This document shows, one piece after another, positions 42,301-57,000 of a DNA stretch of 64,000 bases (position 1 is its first letter; each line of letters opens with the position of its first letter). The translations under genes were made by a program, and so were the position numbers. The notes beneath the pieces were generated by a model, which did no database searches, was not told where the DNA came from, and worked only from the letters and a program-made list of their open reading frames with translations. The DNA comes from Brachycybe producta (Eukaryota; Arthropoda; Diplopoda; Playtdesmida; Andrognathidae): NCBI GenBank assembly GCA_036925085.1, contig JAUPFP010000052.1, positions 372,001 to 436,000 of the forward strand, in the 5' to 3' direction.

Positions 42301-45047
42301 CCTTTTTACGACGACCGGCAACTTCTAATTGGTTGGTTATGTAGTTTAACGTCACATGCTCCGCCTTTTTCAACGTCAGACTACATAACCAGCCAATTAG
42401 AAGATGCCGGTCGTCATAACAAGGGCGGAGCCAACTGAAGTTCTCCCCGATTTCTAACTGCTTGTCCTAGAAGCACAATTTATACGAAAAAAAAACCTTC
42501 AAGCCATACTTTAAAAATTAAAATATTCATCGATTTCAAAATTTGACTAAAAAAAAAATAGTTTAATTTGAAAGATTGCTTTCTGAAGTTATTCTCCACA
42601 TTGCAATTTCTCTTGAAATTGCTTCTTTAACAAGTTTACCATTGATTGAAGTCAAAATATGGCAAATGTCTTGGCTGTTTTCGTAACCTCGAAGACCCTT
42701 TTCAAGTTAACAAAAGTGTTCCTGACAAGATCCAGGGGCCAAGGATTTTAATTTTTAGTATGGAAAAAAGATGATAACCTGTTCTAAACTTTTCTCTCCC
42801 TCGAGATATTTATCTTTTTCAGAAAATAATTGATTGTTGTTGTTTTCTACCTTTAAATAAACACAGAAAAAAAATGCTAAAATCTCTCCTCCTCCTTCTC
42901 TTGTTCTAAAATTACGAATTGTCTATTTTGACATTAAGGCAAAAAGCTAACCTCCTCTGAGGCAAATTTCACTTTTCAGAGGAGAGAGAGAGACTTCCGA
43001 AAAAATTATGACAACAAACAAAAGAAAACAGTTCGATGGCATTTTTTGTTTTTGTTGGCCAAGAAAATCCCTTAAAAAGAAAAAAAGCTCCATTCACATT
43101 GTAATCGAAGCTTCAACGCAAAAATCCAGTCATTTGTTGCGCGAAATATCCTTGCAAAATTTGCTAGAAACTAGAATAGTAGAATATACGGAGTCCTGTA
43201 AAAGACAGGCGAGATTTTTTTTTAAAAAAATCTCGACATTTCGACTTTTTCCAAAATCTCGACATTTCAATTTTTAATCTCGAAATTTCGACTTCAAATC
43301 TCTTTTATTCGGCCATGTTAATTATGCCATGTTGTGCGCACCATACTCTTAATAATTAAATTATTGCTGCTACAAGAGGGCGCTTGCAATAATTTAATTA
43401 TTAGAGTATGGTGCGCAAAACATGGCATAATTAACATGACCGAATAAGAGATTAAAAGTGAAAATTTCGAGATTAAAGTCGAAATGTTGAGATTCTGAAA
43501 AAAGTAGAAATGTCGAGATTAAAAAAAAAAATCTCGCATGTCCTTTACAGGGCTCCGTAAGAATATATTTAATTCTACACTTCTAGTTTCTAAAACAATT
43601 ACAAGTTGCTCTTCATTTTTGTACCTGAAACGACAGAATTAATCAAGAGTTCGAAAGGCGTTTTTTAAACCTTAAAACCTAACCTTCGCTGAAAAACAAA
43701 TCATGAAAACAATATGTAGGTTAAGACAGGTTGTTAGAAATAGGTGAAAACTTCAGTTGGCTCCGCCCTTGTTATGACGACTGGCAACTTCCAATTGGCT
43801 GGTTATGTAATCTGACGTTGAAAAGGGCGGAGCATGTGACGTCAGACTCCATAACCAACCAAATTAGAAGTTGCCCGTCGTCATAACAAGGGCGGAGCCA
43901 ACTGAAGTTTTCACCTATTTCTAACAACCTGTTAGGTTAAGGTGTTACCATTAGTTTTTTATTAGAATTACAAATGATGCCACTAGATGGAGTTACGTGA
44001 ATTCACGCGGCCACGCCCTTAGATCTCTAAGTTCAAGGAGCGAATTTAACAGGCAATTAGAAATCGGGACATACAGAAGTTGGCTCCGCCCTTTTTAAGA
44101 CGACCGGCAACTTCTAATTGGTTGGTTATGTAATCTGACGTCACATGCTCCGCCCTTTTTCAACGTCGAACCACACAACAAACCAATTAGAAGTTGCCGT
44201 TCGTCATATAAAAAGGGCGGAGCCAACTTCTGTATGTCCCGATTTCTAATTGCCTGTGCGAATTTACCACGGTTACAAGTATGCAGGTTTTTAAAAGCAT
44301 TTTTTAAACAAAACTCATTGTTTTTTAGAAACTTGATGAATAAATGAAGCGAGTGAACCCTTTTTTGTGACGATCTGTTCGGAAATAATCGTTTTATGAC
44401 AGTTTTAAAACTCCGATAACAATAAAAACCCAAAATAGGCGTTTTTAAAATTGTCATAAAAAGATTATTTCCGAACAGATCGTCACAAAAAGGGATTCCC
44501 TCGCTTAATTTATTTATCAAGTTTCGCAAAAAACAATGAGTTTTGTTTAAAAAATGCTTTTAAAACCCTACATACTTGTAACTGTGATAAATTCGCTTCT
44601 TCATCGCCACGTACTGATGGTAACACCGCCCTAGGAGCCCGATTTATAACTAAAAATCTAACCTTCAGTAAAATTTGTGTCTGACTGTAGAATAAATTTA
44701 CTCATGAATCATTTTAAAATGAACCAAAACATCCATTTCCACCTATTTTCACTAAGCATCAAAATAAACTCTAGTAAAGAATGTAAAAAGAAGAAAGTTC
44801 CAAGAATTTCATTCAACTGAAGAAAAACATTCACTCAACGTCATCATCTTTCAATGGAAAATCTGAAACACATTTTGCAAAACGTTGCTTTTGAAAAAAA
44901 AAAAAACGTTTCCACAAAATAAAATGTCAACAACCGATTTCTTCTCAAACTTATCAATCAGTTTCAGAAACAGAACTTTTTTTATCTTATAAAAATAAAC
45001 AATGTAACCATTAAAAAAGGTAAATCTAAACAAATAAATCTTAAGAG

Positions 45048-45082
<35 letters not shown>

Positions 45083-48000
45083 AAGACTGCGAGCCAAAAA
45101 CAAAATAACTCTCGAGATTTATTCAGCTTCTCTCTCGAAGAATCTTGACTATATTTATAAAAAAAAACTATAATTAAAGAGAACGTAATTAAATTCTTCG
45201 AGATTAACTAAATTCAAAGTTGGTTAGAAGCTAGAATTGTCACGATTTTGGTATTCGCAACAAAGGTCTAAAATCAGCTCAAAGGTCTAAAATCAGCTCA
45301 AAGGTCTAAACTTTGTTTAACAAAGGTCTAAGCTCAGATCTACAAATATCGAAAAACAGCTCAACAAAGGTCTAAACAACTCAACAAAGATCTAAACAAC
45401 CACGACAAAGGTCTAAACAACCACGACAAAGGTCTAAACACCTCGACAAAGGTCTAAACACCTCGACAAAGGTCTAAACACCTCGACAAAGGTCTAAACA
45501 CCTCGACAAAGGTCTAAACACCTCGACAAAGGTCTAAACACCTCGACAACGGTCTAAACACCTCGACAACGGTCTAAACACCTCGACAACGGTCTAAACA
45601 CCTCGACAAAGGTCTAAACACCTCGACAAAGACCTAAACAACTCGACAAAGACCTAAACAACTCGACAAAGACCTAAACAACTCGACAAAAACCTAAACA
45701 ACTCGACAAAGGTCTAAAAAACCACGACAAAGGTCTAAAACACCGCAACAAAGGTCTAAAAACCCACAACAAAGGTCTAAAAAACCACAACAAAGGTCTA
45801 AAAAACCACAACAAAGGTCTAAAAAACCACAACATAGGTTTAAACAGCACAACAAAGGCATAAAAAAGCACCACAAAGGCCCTAACAGCTCAACAAAGGT
45901 CTAAAAAACCAGCTCAACAAAGGTCTAAAAAACCAGCTCAACAAAGGTCTAAAACCAGCTCAACAAAGGTCTAAAACCAGCTCAACAAAAGTCTAAAACC
46001 AGCTCAACAAAAGTCTAAAACCAGCTCAACAAAAGTCTAAAACCAGCTCAACAAAGGACTAAACAATGAGTACAAGAAAATAAACTAAAATGTACTCAAA
46101 ATTTAATCAAAATTCCAGAGTTTGGTCTAGATTTTCGAAGCACGATGATGACGACGACGACGATGTAAAAGTTTGAGGCCAAATTTTCACCGTCGACATT
46201 TGTAATCTCGATAAATTTAGAAAGTGGCTCATTTCGAAGTCATCCTCCTCCTTTAGCCGTTTTTTTTGTTGTTGTTAAAAAAAAGCTTTTCCAAATAATG
46301 GAATTGCATAGAAAAGAAGGAGGAGGAGGAGGAATGTATTGTGTGCTCCATTAACTTATTAAACAATCTGTTTCTTAGTTTAAAAACACTTAACTTAGAA
46401 AAAAGTTAAGTTACTTCACGAGGTTTAAATAGAAAAAAAGGCTTTCAATTTAGATTTACGAAGAAACACACATTTGAGTGTTGAAGATTGACAAGAATTC
46501 TCTGTTTTCTATATCAGTTTCCTAAGAGGTAAACTGTGTTAAGTCGCCAAAAACCTAAATTGTACAGGAATGAATTCATTTGAAAGTTTTTTTCTCTTCA
46601 TTGAAAAGAATAGGACTTAACATGGTTATACCACACCATCTAGCGTCCAATGTGTAAAACACTATGGACTTAACACTGTTTACCCGCTTATAGAACTTGA
46701 CAAGCTCATTCATATTCATTGTAAAAATCGTGTATTTTTAAAAAAAAAAAATGTGACTTAACACAGTTTACCTCTGAGGCACTGACTGACTGATTCATTT
46801 ATGAAAATGTCAGTTCTTTTTTTTTCTGCAAAAGTTTACAAAAGTTTGTTTGAATTTAACAAATGGAAACCGTTTAACACGAAATGGAAGAGACAAAAAT
46901 ATTTGCTTTTCGTGTTAAGAGTAAGAATTATTCTTTTCTAAACAATTTAATTTCTTTCCATTTAAAGTTAATATTGAAAAATAACGTCATGAAAATTCTT
47001 CTTCCAATTTTAATCTTCTAGTTAGAAACCTAGTTTCGAACTTCTTTCCATAAAAGTTTATTTTGAACAATTTGGTTAAGAAAATTTCAACCTTTCGATT
47101 TTTTTTAATCTTTCAGTTTGAAATCCAGTTTTGAGTTTCTATCCATAAAAGCTTATTTTGAACGATATTGTCATGAAAATTCCACTTTACTCAAACCCAT
47201 TTTGAGTTTCTAGCCATAAAAAGTTTATTTTGAACGATTCTGTCATGAAAATTTCAACCTTTCTATTTTTGTACTTTTCCAGTTTTAAACCAATTTTAGG
47301 TTTTTATCCATTTAAAAAGCTTATTTTGAACAATATTGTCATGAAAATTCAACTTTACTCAAACCCATTTTGGGGTTCTAGCCATAAAAAGCTTATTTTG
47401 AACGATATTATCATGAAAATTCAACTTTATGATTTTCTTTACTCTTCCAGATTCAAATCCACTTTTGAGTTTCTAGCCATAAAAAGCTTATTTTCAACGA
47501 TTCTGTCATGAAAATTTCAACCTTTCGATTTTTTTACTCTTCCAGTTTCAAATCCACTTCGAGTTTCTAGCAATAAAAAGCTTATTTTGAACAATATTTT
47601 CATGAAAATTCAACTCTTACAATTTTTTTTTACTCTTCTAGTTTGAAATATTCCTTGAATTCCATTTAAAAAAAAGGCTTTGAAGCATAATTCTCTAAAA
47701 ATTCTACAGTTTCTCCAAGTAAACTTTCTACAATTGTCCAAATTTTAAAATAGATTTTCTCGAGAACAAAAAAAAAACTAGAAATCGCTCACCTTAATTA
47801 CTCTTTTGTATTTTCACCTTAACCGTAATAAATTGGTAAGAAAAATCCAAGAGGGTTTTTGGAACCAAAACACGACAGAACACAATAATTGAAATCTTCC
47901 ATCACGAAAAACCGTTTTTTTCCGAAACACGAACCACATCGGAAACAACTAAATAAAAAGTGTTTCGAAACCAGAATTTCTCTCTCCAAACCCCAAATAA

Positions 48001-51000
48001 GACAACCGAGTGAAGCACTCTTTCGGAAGAAACCCAAACTACGATCGGAGGGATCCTCAATCTCCCCGTAGAAAATAAACACATGTTCCGCCCGGAAAAA
48101 AAAAAAGTGGCAAAACAAAAAACGCTGCCAAGAATTCAAGTAACCAAATGGACGAAACAAGAAAAATGGAAATAAATCTCTCGGCATTTAAAAAAAAAAC
48201 CTCCTCCTCGCCTCAATAAAGAGGCTAAAACACAAAACAGATTTGAGAAATTTGCACTTAACGTAAACAAACAAAATGAACCAGAAATTCAATTCGTAAT
48301 TCATTCCAATTACGAAATACAGAAAACAACTTTTGCCAAAAAAACAAAACAAAAATAAATATCTATTGAGCCACCTTAAACTAAATAAAAAAAATAAGAG
48401 ACTAAAAAAGTCTTAGTTTTTATTTAGTTTAACGTGGCTCAATAGATATTTATTTTGTTTTTGTCCTCCCAGATGGCGCCACTGTAGTACCTATTATGTT
48501 CTATAGGAAGCTATTTTTCAAGCGAACGTTTTTCAGGAGAAACATTACGAAAAAAATTCAAAGTGTTTTAAAAACTAGAATAGTTGGTGATAATGCTTAA
48601 ACTTTTTTGCAATGATGATATCTTTCAAAATAAACTTTTTATGACAAGTTTGAAAAACATCAATTATTAATTTTGTTAACTTTAAAGTTGACTTTTTCAT
48701 GAAATTTCAATGGAAAAACCTAAATAAAAATGGGTCATTTTTCAAACTGAACTATAAAATTGTTTATTTTGTAAGATACTGCCATGAAAAAAAAACTTTT
48801 ACCATAATCTTTTACCTTTCTAGTTTACAACCTGCGCGGTTTTGAGAGAAAATTTATATTTTTCAAGCGAACGTTTTTCAGAAAAAAAATAACGAAAAAA
48901 AATTCAGTGTTTTAAAAAGTAGACTAGTTGGCGATAATGCTAAATGTTTTTTCAATGATGATATCTTTCAAAATAAACTTTTTATGACAAATTTGAAAAA
49001 GGCCCGAAAATATTTTTTTATAAAATTTCAACCACAAAAAACGAGTCGTTTTTGAAAAAAATGACTCATTTTTGGAGTTTTCCATTGAAATTTCATGAAC
49101 TTTTCAATTTCACTGAACTATAAAATTGTTTATTTTTTAACATATTTCATAATCTTTTACCATTCTAGTTTCTAAAACAATTTTCAAGAATTGTTTTGTA
49201 ATATTGTTTCTTCTCTTGACTTTTTTTTGCAACCAAAATTTTTACAAAAAAAAAACGTCTAAAGAGCAGTAGCCACTGCAGTGACGCCATCTAGCGGGAG
49301 AAAAACAAAATAAATATCTATAAAACCACCTTAAACAAGAACAAATTATTTAACATATTTTAGAAATATTTGAGGCGGAAAATAGTGAAAAATGAGAACT
49401 AAATTTTGAATTTGACCGACCTTCGTACGATGGATGTGTTGATGTTGATATTCGGAATCGAACTCTGGTTCCGAAAAGTAACTCATATCCGGATCCCACG
49501 TACTTTGAGGCGCTCCACCGTTAACGTCGTGTTCGTAGATTCGTAATACGGACCGATCTCGAATGTCTCTGAAAATATTTAGATTTAAAAAAAAAAAAAA
49601 AAAATCGTATTTTTGTGGAAAATATCTTTCAAAATAAACGTTTTATGCCAATTTGAAGCTGCAGTTGAACTAGCCTAGCAAGGAATAAATGTTTATTTTG
49701 ATAATGCTGCTTTTGGACTAAATGGTTCCTCTGCGACAGGCCTTCCTTTTCAAATTCCAAAAATTATTTTTCACTGACTTAAATTACAATAAAGAAGTGA
49801 AAATTTAATCATTTTTTTATGACCAAAAACTGCATTTATAAAAAGTATTATTTTAAAATATAAATCGTTTAAAATAAACTTTCGAGCTTTCGTAAAAATA
49901 GATTTTATTTTTTATTTTCAAACAACCACAAAAAAAATTATTAAAAAAATTGTTAAAAAAATAAACTCTTATTCAATTTTAAAATATTCCTGATCCGTTA
50001 ATTTCAACAAAATAGTTGAAAATAAACTTTTATGGCATTTGAAAATATTTTTCAGTAAAATAATTTTTTGTCTAATTTTAAAATAAAGTTAATCATTTAA
50101 AAAAACTTAATAAAAATTTTATAATTAAAATTATTGTTGAAAATGAACTTTTATTGAATTTTAAAAATTTTCCGCTCCTTTTCAAAACTCCAGAAAAAGT
50201 TAATTTTCCACAAAATCGTTTTTTCAAAAATTTTTTTCTTTAATTTGAAAATATTGTTGATCAAAACTTAATAAAAAAAAGCAATTTTCAGAGATATCGT
50301 TGAAAATAAACTTGTATGCCATTTAAAAATGTAGTTATTCGTAAAAAAATTAAAAATTCCCCAAAAAACGCTGATTTTTTTTTAAAAGTTCATTTTTGAA
50401 AGAAAGAAATCGTCCAAAATGAACTTTTATGTCATTTTAAATTGTAGTTATTGTAATGGTAAAAATTGAAATTCGATCATTTTCAAAATTTCAAAAAAAA
50501 TGTCCAAGAAAAATACTTTTTGGCAAAAAAAAATCGTCTTTCCCATTCTAGTTTCCAACAAAGTTTGAATGTATTTCTTAAAATTTGCTTCAAATTGAGC
50601 CGAATTTTTTTAAAAAAAGACGAAAAAATCATCTAATAAAATCGGCGTCTGATGATATTTTTTGGGGTCGGCGGCGGCGGCGGCACCAGAATATTTTAAA
50701 AGTATGAAATTTATTAGTGACATTTGGTTGCTCAAATTGAAGCAGAAAAATGAAAAAAAAAAAAGAGGCGGAAAAAAGCCTCGAACTCATTTCCGATGCT
50801 AATAATACCGGAAAATATAGCAGTAGAAAAAAGAAAAGAGATGACAATTTTATTTTATGCTTTTTCGTGTTTCACTTTACGAATGCGACTAGAATGCGAC
50901 CGAAAACAAAAAATAAAACAAATCCTCGAAATCCATTTCAGTGACACGAAATAAATCGGCCTCGTTCCGGACTAGAATATATTTTAAAAAGGAGTTTTTC

Positions 51001-54000
51001 TCTCTCTCTCTCTCTTCCTATCTCTCTCTCTCTCTTTCTTCCTATCTATCTATCTCCAGAGACAGAAAAAATGTTCTTTAAAAAACATAAAAGCTCAGCC
51101 TAAATATTCATTCAGCCAACAAACAAACCATCTCTCTCTCTCTCTTTTTCTCTCTGGAGAGAGACATTTCTAGTCTCAGGTAAATTTAGGCGTGAATTGG
51201 GCGAAAAACACGCGGAAACACCCTTGAAACCCCTTTTGCACATTCATTTTGATGGCAGAATTCGAAAACATCTGGCTTAGTTGTGTCAGTTCGACCAAAA
51301 AATAGCCAGTAAGTCAGACTCAAGCCAGTTATTAAGCCAGACTGAAGTCATCCAGACAATCAGCCTCAAGACAGACAGTCAGCCAGTGAGCAAATCCGTC
51401 AGGCAGTAAAAACAGCCAGTAACTCGAACTCAAGCCAGTCAACCAGTGAATAAGTCAGTAAAACATACATTCGGTCAGACTGAAGAGTCATCCATCCAGT
51501 CAGTCAATCAGAATAAAGCCAGTCTGTAAAACAGCCAAAATAAGTCAGACTCACACCGTTCAACAGCAAAACAATGCAGTCAGTAACTCAAGTCATGCAA
51601 TCAGAACAACAGTCGACTGACACGAGTCAGTCAGACACAAACATACAGTCACTCAGTCATTTCGTCAGAATCAAGTCATCCAGTCAATCCGACTCATGTC
51701 AGTCAGTCAATTAGTAAAACAGCGAGTCAGACTCAAGTAAATAGGAAGTCAAATTCAATAAACTCAGTATTCCAGTTAGGCTCAAAGTCAAGAAAGTCAG
51801 ACTCAAGTCATCCCTGTCAATTCAATTCAATTAAAATCTATTCAACATTTCAGCTAACTGAAACTATTATTTGCGCTGGAATTTGCTGCAAGTCCAGCAA
51901 ATTTCTATTCTTAGAAAGACTCGATAACACGAAGACTAAAGCGATCTGGTCGTGTTTTTCACTCACTTTGCCGAGGTTGAGCCTCACAAACAAACAAACA
52001 AACGAAAAAAAGTGATGAGAATAAAGAAAAATCGAGTCGACTGACCTCAAATCTTCCAATTCGTAGAACATATCCTTCGAAGGATCATGAATGTAAATTC
52101 GAAGCCTCGGTGACTCGAGATATTCCATGGATAACTGATGAGGAAAAGATCTGACGAAAAGAGCTTTAACCGTATCCAACGAAGTGATTTCGTTCGGAAG
52201 CAAAGCTCTTTTAGTTTCGCTTCGAAACTGAAGAAACACCAAACCTTGAAAAGAAAAGAAAAAAAGATCGAAAAACCAGAACCCCAAAATCAAAATCTCA
52301 GAATCCACACTTGTATCGGAACACGGGCTCGGAGCGTATCCATCGGGCACCGACCTAAAACCCATGTTCTCAGAATCAAACCTCCGAAATTACTGCTGGA
52401 TCCAGAAACACCTTTCTCTTCTTACGGTGGCTCAAAACACACTTAATTTCAACTAATTCGATAAAAATTCTTTTAAAGATGAAACTTATACTTTGTTAGA
52501 AAACTAGAATAGTAAATGAATGTATTTTTTTATATAACAATATCGTTCAAAATAAACTTTTTATGTTACTTTGCTTCTTTATCAAGTTTTGACACGCAAA
52601 CTCTATTATTAAACTACGATAAAAAGTTTATTTTGGAAGATATCGTCAAGAAAACACTTTCACTCCCTTCATTTGCTATTCTAGTTTCTAACATACTTTG
52701 AATTTTTATCTTCCGTACTGATTGTTACTAGAAATATTCACTGTTACGAGCCACCAAAAGAAGTTGTTTCGAAGTTCGTTCGTTCGTATCTTAAAAGAAC
52801 GACTTTTTTTTCCTCCAAAATGTTTAAAAGTAATGCTGCGTTTATAGTTGTGCATTCCATCAACACTTTTCATTACTGATCTGTAGGGCTCGGATTTTTA
52901 TGCAATATCAAGCAAATTGTTTTTCAATCTGTGGCCCAAGAGCCAGTTGTGAAGTAACAATCCCCCGTTTACATCAAACAACAATTATGTTTTTCTTTTT
53001 CTAATCAAAAACACTGGTTAGAGGCTAGAACTTTAGTCCACAACTTATAGTAATCAGACATCTAGCCTCTAACCAGCCTTTTTGATTAGAAAAAAAAAAG
53101 CATAATTGCAGTTGCTGTAATGATGATGATTACTTCACAGTTGGCACTTGAAGGGCCACAAATTAAGAAACGTTTGCTTGATTTTGCATAAAAATCCGCG
53201 CCCTACTGATCTGTATGACAAATTCAAGAAGTTTTTTTAAAAGGTATTGATAGAAGCATGACTATAAACGCGACTTTACAGATAAAACGAGAGACACACA
53301 CATTCCTTACTATCCGATAAGAAGCTGTTCTCTCTCCGTTTCTCACTAAAAAGCCATAGAACCCACTTCAAAAAATGAAAATGACGGGAAAAAAACGGCT
53401 AAATTTGTCATTTTCCGACCCCCCCCCCCCCCCCCCCACACACACCCTCCACCCGCGCCCCAATTAAACCAGATTCACGTCACCCAACGCTAAGTGGTTT
53501 CATTTCAGTTATCGAACTCCCTTCGGTAATTCTGTGTCTTTCAGGAGAGTAAATTCAAGAAGAAACTTAAAAGTGTTTTAGAAACTAGAACGGTAGCTGA
53601 TATCTTTCAAAATAAACTTTTTATAGTTCAGTTTGAAAATGAACAAACTTTAAAAAAGTTTATTTTGAAAGATATCAATATTAAAATATTATTAAGTGAT
53701 TCAGTTACCCTTCTAGTTTCTAAACCATATTCAATTTCTCTTTAAAGTTGTTCTTCTAAAACACAAACCACTTCTTGTGTGAACAACACACACTAAAAGT
53801 GGTTTTAGAAACTAGAAGAGTTAGCTAAAATTCACTTAAAAGTAATTTCATGTTTGATATATATCTTTCAAAATAAACTTTTTATTTAAAAACATCAACA
53901 TGAAAATTACTATTAAGTGAATTCAGCTAACTCTTCTAGTTTCTAAAACCACTTTCAATTTCTCTTTAGTATTAACTCTTCTGAATTAAAGAAATCAGCT

Positions 54001-57000
54001 GTTCAGAAAACAAATTAAAAGGGCTTTAGAAACTAGAAGGGTAGGCTCAATCACTTAATACAGTGATTTTCATGTTGGTATCTTTCAAAATAAACTTTTT
54101 TGAAAACGACCTAAGGCAGACGATATTTTTTTAAAAATTGTATTCAATAAAAAGTTTATTTTGAAAGATATCAATATGAAAATTACCCTTATTGAGCTAC
54201 CCTTTCTAATTTCTAAAACATTTTCAATTTCTGCTTCAAAACTGTTTTAGAAACTAGAAAGGGTAGCTCCCTTATGTAAAGGTATTTTCTTGTCGAGATC
54301 TTTCAAAATAAACTTTTTATGTCAAATTGAGTTTAAGCACACGATAATTTTTTTAAAATTTTTGCAAATAAAAAGTTTATTTTGAAAGATATCCACATTA
54401 AATTACTATTAAGTGATTCAGCAAACCTTCTAGTTTCTAAAACACTTTCAATTTCTTACTGTAATCCAGAATTAAAGTAATCAGCTGTTCATAAAACAAA
54501 TTAAGTGTTTTAGAAACTAGAAGGGTAGCTCAATGATTTAAAGGTATTTTTCAAGTTAGAAATCTTTCAAAATAAAACTTTTTCCGTCAGTTTGAAAATG
54601 AATAAACTTTAAAAAGATCATAAAAAGTTCATTTTGAAAAATATCAAACATGAAAATACTATTAAGTGATTGAGCTACCCTTCTAGTCTCTTAAAACATA
54701 TTCAATTTCTCGTTTGAAACTCCAGAATAATTTATAATTCAATAAATCAGCTGTTCGTAAAACAAATTAAGTGTTTTAGAAACTAGAAGGGTAGTTATAG
54801 TTCGGGCCACTTTAAAGACAGAAATTTCATATTGAAATCTTTCAAAATAAACTTTTTCTGTCAAGTTTCAAAACAATCCAAGATTGATTTCTTGTCAATT
54901 GAAAAGTTCATTTTGAAAGATATCATCAACTATGAAAATATGTTTAAAGTGATTGAACTACCCTTCTAGTTTCTAAATTTCTCCTTAGCGTTGCAGAATT
55001 AAATGTGACAGTTTCGTTTTTGTTCGTACCGAGTGGTCGTTCGAGCGATTTATTGGGTGTCCGTACGACCGGAAGGCTCGACCTCTGTTTTCCTCCACGA
55101 CGGAACCCGGTGGCGCTCGTCTCGGCCTCGGACATGATGCCGGGATCGTCATCGTAAATACTGGACGGTGGCTGATACATAGAATGACTACGTTGCGTAT
55201 ACAAGTGGCTCTAAAAAAACACAACATTACCAACAAAATTAAAGAGTCGAGTTTCCGATCCGAAGTCGTTATGCCACATTTATAGTCGGCAATTTGCAAT
55301 CACAGAAGAAACGGGAGGTTTTTTGTGCGGTTTTTTTGCTTAAAACGACCGCACATTTCTTTATTTGTCGATTTATACAACAATGTGACATGACATCACG
55401 TCCATAAATGGCGTTTTCTAAAACACGCGAATTCGCATGCGATTTTTTTGCTTCAATCGCAGCAACTACCTTTCATACGCCAATTTAAGTACAACTTCCT
55501 GTTTGCACTAACTGATGATCCTCACTGTTTCGCATTAGATAAACCAAACTACAATTCTTTTCATTAAATCCGCATGCGATTTTTTTTGCTTCAATCGCAG
55601 CAACTTGCGTTAATCAGAAAATTCGAGTAACATTCAAATGGTGTAAACATATTCTACCTGTTCCCTTGTATTGTATTAGCGAAACCAAACTACATTTCCG
55701 TTTCGAGCAGCCATAAAACAAGACAAATTCGCATGCGATTTTTTTCTGCTTCATTCGCAGCAACTTGCATTAATAAATTAATAATTCAATTTATCATTTA
55801 ATTACCATATAGAGATCCACTCTATTTTGCATTAGCAAAATAAACCTATCACATTTCAAGTAGTGACAAAATCAAAAATTCGCGTGCGAATTTCTTTGCT
55901 TTAATCGCAGCAAACTTGCATTTAAACCAGACAATTAAAATAGGCCTACCTATTAATTATCATATAAACCGATTCTCTTTATTCTACAATTTAGTAAAAA
56001 CAAAGACTATTAAATTTCACACAGTTGCGAAACAAAAATTCGCATGCAAATTACTTTTCTCCTTTAAAAGCCTCAAACCAAACATTTTGCACATTCATTA
56101 CGACTTAAAGTTACGAAAACGAGCAAAATAACATTTTCTCGGAGAAAGAGAGAGAAACGATTCGGAATTAATTCGAGATCCGCACAATTAAATTCTTGCA
56201 TCAAAAGTGCGGAAAAAAATGCCTCGAGAATTAACGTCACGAAAAGAAGAAGGAAAAAAAATCGCTTTTCGAGAACGTTAATAATTGTTAATAACCATCT
56301 GGAGGTTCGGTTCTTGGAACTCGCGGTGTTCTTTATTAACATCATTTGTCTTCGTCAAAAAAAGATGCAGGTTTTGCATTTTTTTTTCGTAGTTCATTTT
56401 TGCGAAAAAAAAAAGAGACAGAGAGAAAAATAAAAAAAATCCGATTGTTTCGCAACTGATTGCACATTATTTAAAATGAAAACAGATTATTTCCATCAAG
56501 AAGAAAATTCTTTTTCTCAAGAGAGAGAAAGAAAGAAGAATCTTCCGAATTTTTCTCTCCTTCTTTTTGCGACAAAAAAGACGAAAATTCGATCGAAATA
56601 ATAAATCCTTTGTTTTCCTTTTTAATATTCGCCACTCATTCAGTTAAATTAAAATTGCGAAAAAAACAACAAACAGATTTTTTTTTTCAGAAAATCTTCA
56701 AAATAATCAATATTTTTGAAACAGAATTTTCTCTCCACCAGGAGGCCTGTGACAGAGGGACGGAGAATTATTTCTATAGAAATATTTACGTTTTTTGTTT
56801 AAAGATGCATAGAAATTATAAAATATTTCCGCATTAAATTAATGAAATGAGCGATGATTACGATGTTTTTTAACGTGTTTAAGAAACTAGAAGGGTAACG
56901 AAATCACTTAAGGCAGCTTTATAGATATTCATTATGCTTTTGTCCCGCCAGACGGCGCCACTGCATTTGCTCCATAGACGTTTTTGTAAAAATTTGAATG

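Noticed and set aside
44095-44529. A 144-codon minus-strand ORF
   Set aside because: It runs through palindrome J and family B element B3, both non-coding inverted repeats.
45674-45876. Minus-strand ORFs of repeated FRPLLWF / CCGFLDL
   Set aside because: They come entirely from the 20-bp tandem repeat.
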